This document shows positions 61,926 through 64,000 of a DNA stretch of 64,000 nucleotides, piece after piece; position 1 is the first letter of the stretch, and every line of letters starts with the position of its first letter. The stretch spans positions 1 through 64,000 of the forward strand of contig JACKCD010000017.1 in assembly GCA_020634215.1 (NCBI GenBank), read 5' to 3'. Below the pieces are notes generated by a model. It saw only the letters and a program-made list of their open reading frames with translations. It had not been told where the DNA came from and searched no databases. The position numbers were made by a program, and so were the translations under genes. The DNA is from Ardenticatenaceae bacterium (GTDB lineage Bacteria > Chloroflexota > Anaerolineae > Promineifilales > Promineifilaceae).

Positions 61926-62486
61926 ATGAACGGTGAAAACAACGTTCAGCAACTGAAAAAAGTTGAATCCCGCCTCGTTCCCATCCTCTTTGGCGGGTTC
62001 CTTATCCTCATCGGTCTCCTCTTCCTGCTCACCTCGCTCTTCAACATCCACATCGGAGCCTACTTATGGCCGTTTTTCATGATCATCCCCGGCCTGTTCC
62101 TGGTCGGGTATGCCATGATGAACGAAGCCAATGGTGAGGCCGCCGTCATCATTGGCAGCATCTTTACCGCCATCGGGCTGTTGCTGCTCTTCCAGGTCAT
62201 CACAGGCTTTTGGGCAAGCTGGGCCTATGCCTGGGCGTTGGTGGCACCAACGGCCGTTGGCCTGGGTCTCATGCTCTGGGGTATGCGCTTCAACCGAGAG
62301 GAATCAATCAAAAGCGGCAAAGATTTAACCAGAATCGGCCTCATCCTCTTCATCGCCTTTGGTGTCTTCTTTGAACTCATCATTGGCATTAGCGGATTTG
62401 GCATGGCACGCTATGTCTGGCCGCTGCTGATTATTGGTCTAGGGCTGTGGGTTTTGGCAAAAAACCTGCGGCCAACGTGGCACTAG
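61926..62486 (+). CDS. LiaI/LiaF-like multi-helix membrane protein
   Basis: The ATG at 61926 follows a full AGGAGGT site. The 186-aa protein has six predicted helices arranged as three hairpins. Each resembles the LiaI-LiaF transmembrane region (GGFLILIGLLFLL, IGAYLWPFFMIIPGLFLVGY, ARYVWPLLIIGLGLWVLAK). Such proteins often accompany envelope-stress sensors. The next gene starts directly at the stop codon. Confidence 0.75.
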   Translation: MNGENNVQQLKKVESRLVPILFGGFLILIGLLFLLTSLFNIHIGAYLWPFFMIIPGLFLVGYAMMNEANGEAAVIIGSIFTAIGLLLLFQVITGFWASWAYAWALVAPTAVGLGLMLWGMRFNREESIKSGKDLTRIGLILFIAFGVFFELIIGISGFGMARYVWPLLIIGLGLWVLAKNLRPTWH

Positions 62487-63542
62487 GTGAAAACAATGTC
62501 TGATACGACCCTTCGCCAACCGCAGCGAGAAGCCCCATCCATGTTTGGGCCGCTCGTTCTCATTGCGATTGGCCTCTACTTTTTGCTCTACAACATGGGC
62601 ATTTTGCCCAGCTTTAACTGGTGGGCAATTGCCCGCTTTTGGCCGCTCATCCTGGTCTTTGCCGGAGCCAACATCCTGGTGCGCCAGATCCGACAGCCGT
62701 TTGGCAGCTTGCTTAGCCTAATCGTCGGGCTGCTCGCCATCGGTACCTTTGGCTATCTGGTCTTCTTCACCGCCCCCGTTGCCCCCAACTGGCAGTTCTT
62801 CAACTTTGGCTCGGCGGAATTCAAAACCGACCACATCACCTTCCCCATGAATGACGTGAGCAAGGCTACGGTTAGCATCACGGCCAATGTGCCAGGGCTA
62901 AATCTGCACGCACTAAGCGACAGCCAGCAGTTGATTGAGGGGGATGTTTCCTATTTTGATGAGCTGGTTTTTGACAGTAACCGGGCGGGCAGTGAGGTGA
63001 AAATTGACCTAGAAAGCCGCGAACAGCAGCCGGTCTGGTTTTTTAACCCCAACAGTTGGCGCGATCTGGGGTCGCTGGATCGGTGGGATGTGGGGCTAAA
63101 CGGCCGTATTCCCACCGCCCTCGTCCTCAAACTCAACGCCAATGCCTCCGACCTTGACCTGCGCCAGCTCACGCTGACCCAGCTTCAGGTGCAGGCTAAC
63201 GCCAGCCGCGTCAACCTGCTGCTGCCCAACGGCAGCTACATGGGTGACCTGAAAACAAATGCTGGTACAATGGAGCTGACGCTGCCGGCCGCTGGGCAGC
63301 AGGATTTGCTGATTGGCATGAGTGCCGGAAATATGGTGGTGCATGTGCCAGCGGACAGGGCGGTGCAGTTTACGGTGGATCGGGCAGTGGGTAGTTTTAG
63401 TGTGGAAAACGGCCGTTTAACCCTCATCTCCCAAAACGACAACAACGAAGTGTGGGAAAGTGCCAACTTCAACACCGCCACCGACCCCTTGCGCGTCCGC
63501 CTAAACATTTCCGCCGGTAACGTCCGTGTCTACAGCGATTAG
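62487..63542 (+). CDS. LiaF-like membrane anchor with adhesin-like beta domain
   Basis: A 351-aa protein starting with GTG directly after the preceding stop, with an ATG at 62496 as alternative. Helices at about 20-95 are LiaI-LiaF-like (LVLIAIGLYFLLYNMGIL, WPLILVFAGANIL). From about 110 a beta-rich toastrack/DUF4097-like domain follows with alternating strands such as LVLKLNANASDLDLRQL and VQANASRVNLLLPNG. In LiaF-type systems this part faces the cytoplasm or outside and modulates a kinase. The ABC ATPase after it may be part of the same unit. Confidence 0.78.
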   Translation: MKTMSDTTLRQPQREAPSMFGPLVLIAIGLYFLLYNMGILPSFNWWAIARFWPLILVFAGANILVRQIRQPFGSLLSLIVGLLAIGTFGYLVFFTAPVAPNWQFFNFGSAEFKTDHITFPMNDVSKATVSITANVPGLNLHALSDSQQLIEGDVSYFDELVFDSNRAGSEVKIDLESREQQPVWFFNPNSWRDLGSLDRWDVGLNGRIPTALVLKLNANASDLDLRQLTLTQLQVQANASRVNLLLPNGSYMGDLKTNAGTMELTLPAAGQQDLLIGMSAGNMVVHVPADRAVQFTVDRAVGSFSVENGRLTLISQNDNNEVWESANFNTATDPLRVRLNISAGNVRVYSD

Positions 63543-63565
63543 GCTTTGTTGATCTATCAGAATCT

Positions 63566-63647
63566 TGAACCGCAAAGTTCGCAGAGGGCGCAAAGCAAGC
63601 AGGAAACAAGCTAAATCTTTGCGCTCTTTGTGTGTTCTGCGGTTCAA
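63566..63647. repeat. GAACCGCAAAG...CTGCGGTTCAA dispersed hairpin, second copy
   Basis: Same family as 55291-55373; long imperfect stem just before an ABC ATPase gene. Confidence 0.65.
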
Positions 63648-63655
63648 CTGTTTAT

Positions 63656-64000
63656 ATGCATACCATTATTGTCTCTAACCTTGCCAAGTCCTTTGGTACC
63701 GTTCAGGCCGTGGCCGATGTCTCTTTCACCGTCAGCCCCGGCGAAATTTTTGGGCTGCTGGGGCCAAATGGCGCAGGCAAAACCACCACCCTGCGGCTGA
63801 TGATGGACATTTTCAAGCCCGACGCTGGCGAAATCGCCATCTTTGGTGGCGATCTCACCCTGGACAAAAAGCGGCGCATTGGCTACCTGCCCGAAGAACG
63901 CGGCCTCTACAAGGAAGAAAAGCTGGAAACCACCCTCCTCTATTTGGCGCAGCTAAAAGGGGTGGACGAAAAAACGGCGCGGCAGCGGTTGGGCGAATGG
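63656..64000 (+). CDS. ABC transporter ATP-binding protein (3' end outside window)
   Basis: The ATG at 63656 begins MHTIIVSNLAKSFGTVQAV. Walker A is GLLGPNGAGKTTTLRLMM and the Q-loop region IGYLPEERGLYKEEK. The first 115 codons are present and open to the window edge. The EERGLY Q-loop is typical of NatA/CcmA-like exporters with a DUF4162 tail. No good Shine-Dalgarno is seen because the dispersed repeat ends 9 bp before the start. Confidence 0.88.
   Translation, partial: MHTIIVSNLAKSFGTVQAVADVSFTVSPGEIFGLLGPNGAGKTTTLRLMMDIFKPDAGEIAIFGGDLTLDKKRRIGYLPEERGLYKEEKLETTLLYLAQLKGVDEKTARQRLGEW

Larger units (their letters stand above)
2322..63417. repeat. Iterated palindrome AACGGCCGTT, at least 65 copies dispersed through window
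   Basis: Exact 10-mers found by eye start at 2322, 3398, 3471, 4542, 5723, 6518, 7119, 9610, 10118, 10149, 10627, 11464, 12864, 14056, 15295, 16151, 16410, 17794, 18530, 19006, 20226, 20919, 21108, 21216, 24477, 25577, 26528, 33267, 33732, 35251, 36173, 37026, 38765, 38961, 39308, 40023, 40122, 41638, 42093, 42497, 42898, 43124, 44786, 44860, 45203, 45821, 45943, 47153, 47991, 48428, 48810, 48986, 51157, 53707, 55062, 55618, 56392, 56983, 58024, 59122, 59725, 60618, 61649, 62249 and 63408. Many extend to 12 bases (AAACGGCCGTTT). In proteins it reads Asn-Gly-Arg, Thr-Ala-Val or Arg-Pro-Phe/Leu by frame, and it also occurs between genes, so it is kept at DNA level. Confidence 0.95.

Overview
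This is a bacterial window of roughly 55% G+C with dense genes on both strands. Gene content suggests a member of the Chloroflexota (Anaerolineae/Caldilineae-like). The reasons are long secreted proteins with Kelch, FG-GAP and BNR-like repeats, an Actinoplanes-type xylose isomerase, MmyB-like regulators, a partner-switching system, NrfD and molybdopterin respiratory subunits, and many dispersed intergenic hairpin repeats. The lineage is inference: no rRNA or tRNA is visible.

Layout. 1-6.0 kb: the end of a giant Kelch surface protein and a CSLREA/beta-helix lipoprotein. 6.2-18.0 kb: an exopolysaccharide locus (GT2, two priming sugar transferases, a WecG/TagA-type glycosyltransferase, SGNH hydrolase, C-methyltransferase, CDP-glucose 4,6-dehydratase). 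A complete partner-switching module (STAS, GAF-SpoIIE phosphatase, RsbW-type kinase, receiver) is embedded in it, and two STAS domains are fused to the glycosyltransferase itself. 18.1-20.0 kb: a two-component system. 20.1-22.5 kb: a sulfur-handling operon (MBL-rhodanese plus two YeeE/YedE half transporters). 22.6-25.7 kb: GT4, VTT membrane protein and an XRE/MmyB regulator. 25.7-35.2 kb: xylB and xylA, separated by an AT-richer island with a secreted metallopeptidase gene broken inside its signal peptide by an IS630 element. 35.4-42.6 kb: two universal stress proteins, two CBS proteins, a kinase-like phosphotransferase, APS kinase and a Lon-like protease. 42.8-46.8 kb: two secreted repeat proteins with a small gene between them. 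46.9-53.2 kb: TusA, an FeS-NrfD fusion and a molybdopterin oxidoreductase, interrupted by an opposite-strand island of decayed toxin-antitoxin and HNH genes. 53.3-57.8 kb: cysteine hydrolase, EamA transporter, GreA, formate/nitrite channel, DoxX. 58.1-64 kb: a MacB-type ABC exporter, two LiaI/LiaF-like membrane proteins and the start of a second ABC ATPase.

The most unusual signal is at DNA level. The palindrome AACGGCCGTT occurs at least 65 times by hand count, about once per kb against about 0.06 expected, in all reading frames and between genes. At the copies I counted, the + strand changes from G-rich to C-rich exactly at the palindrome, whichever strand the gene is on. Palindromes are absent from the 6.7 kb that includes the metallopeptidase/IS630 island. 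This looks like a HIP1-type iterated palindrome linked to a strand-asymmetric DNA process.

Functional themes: surface polysaccharide synthesis under partner-switching control, extracellular repeat proteins sharing an FLPxI-type C-terminal motif, xylose use, and sulfur-compound transport and respiration.
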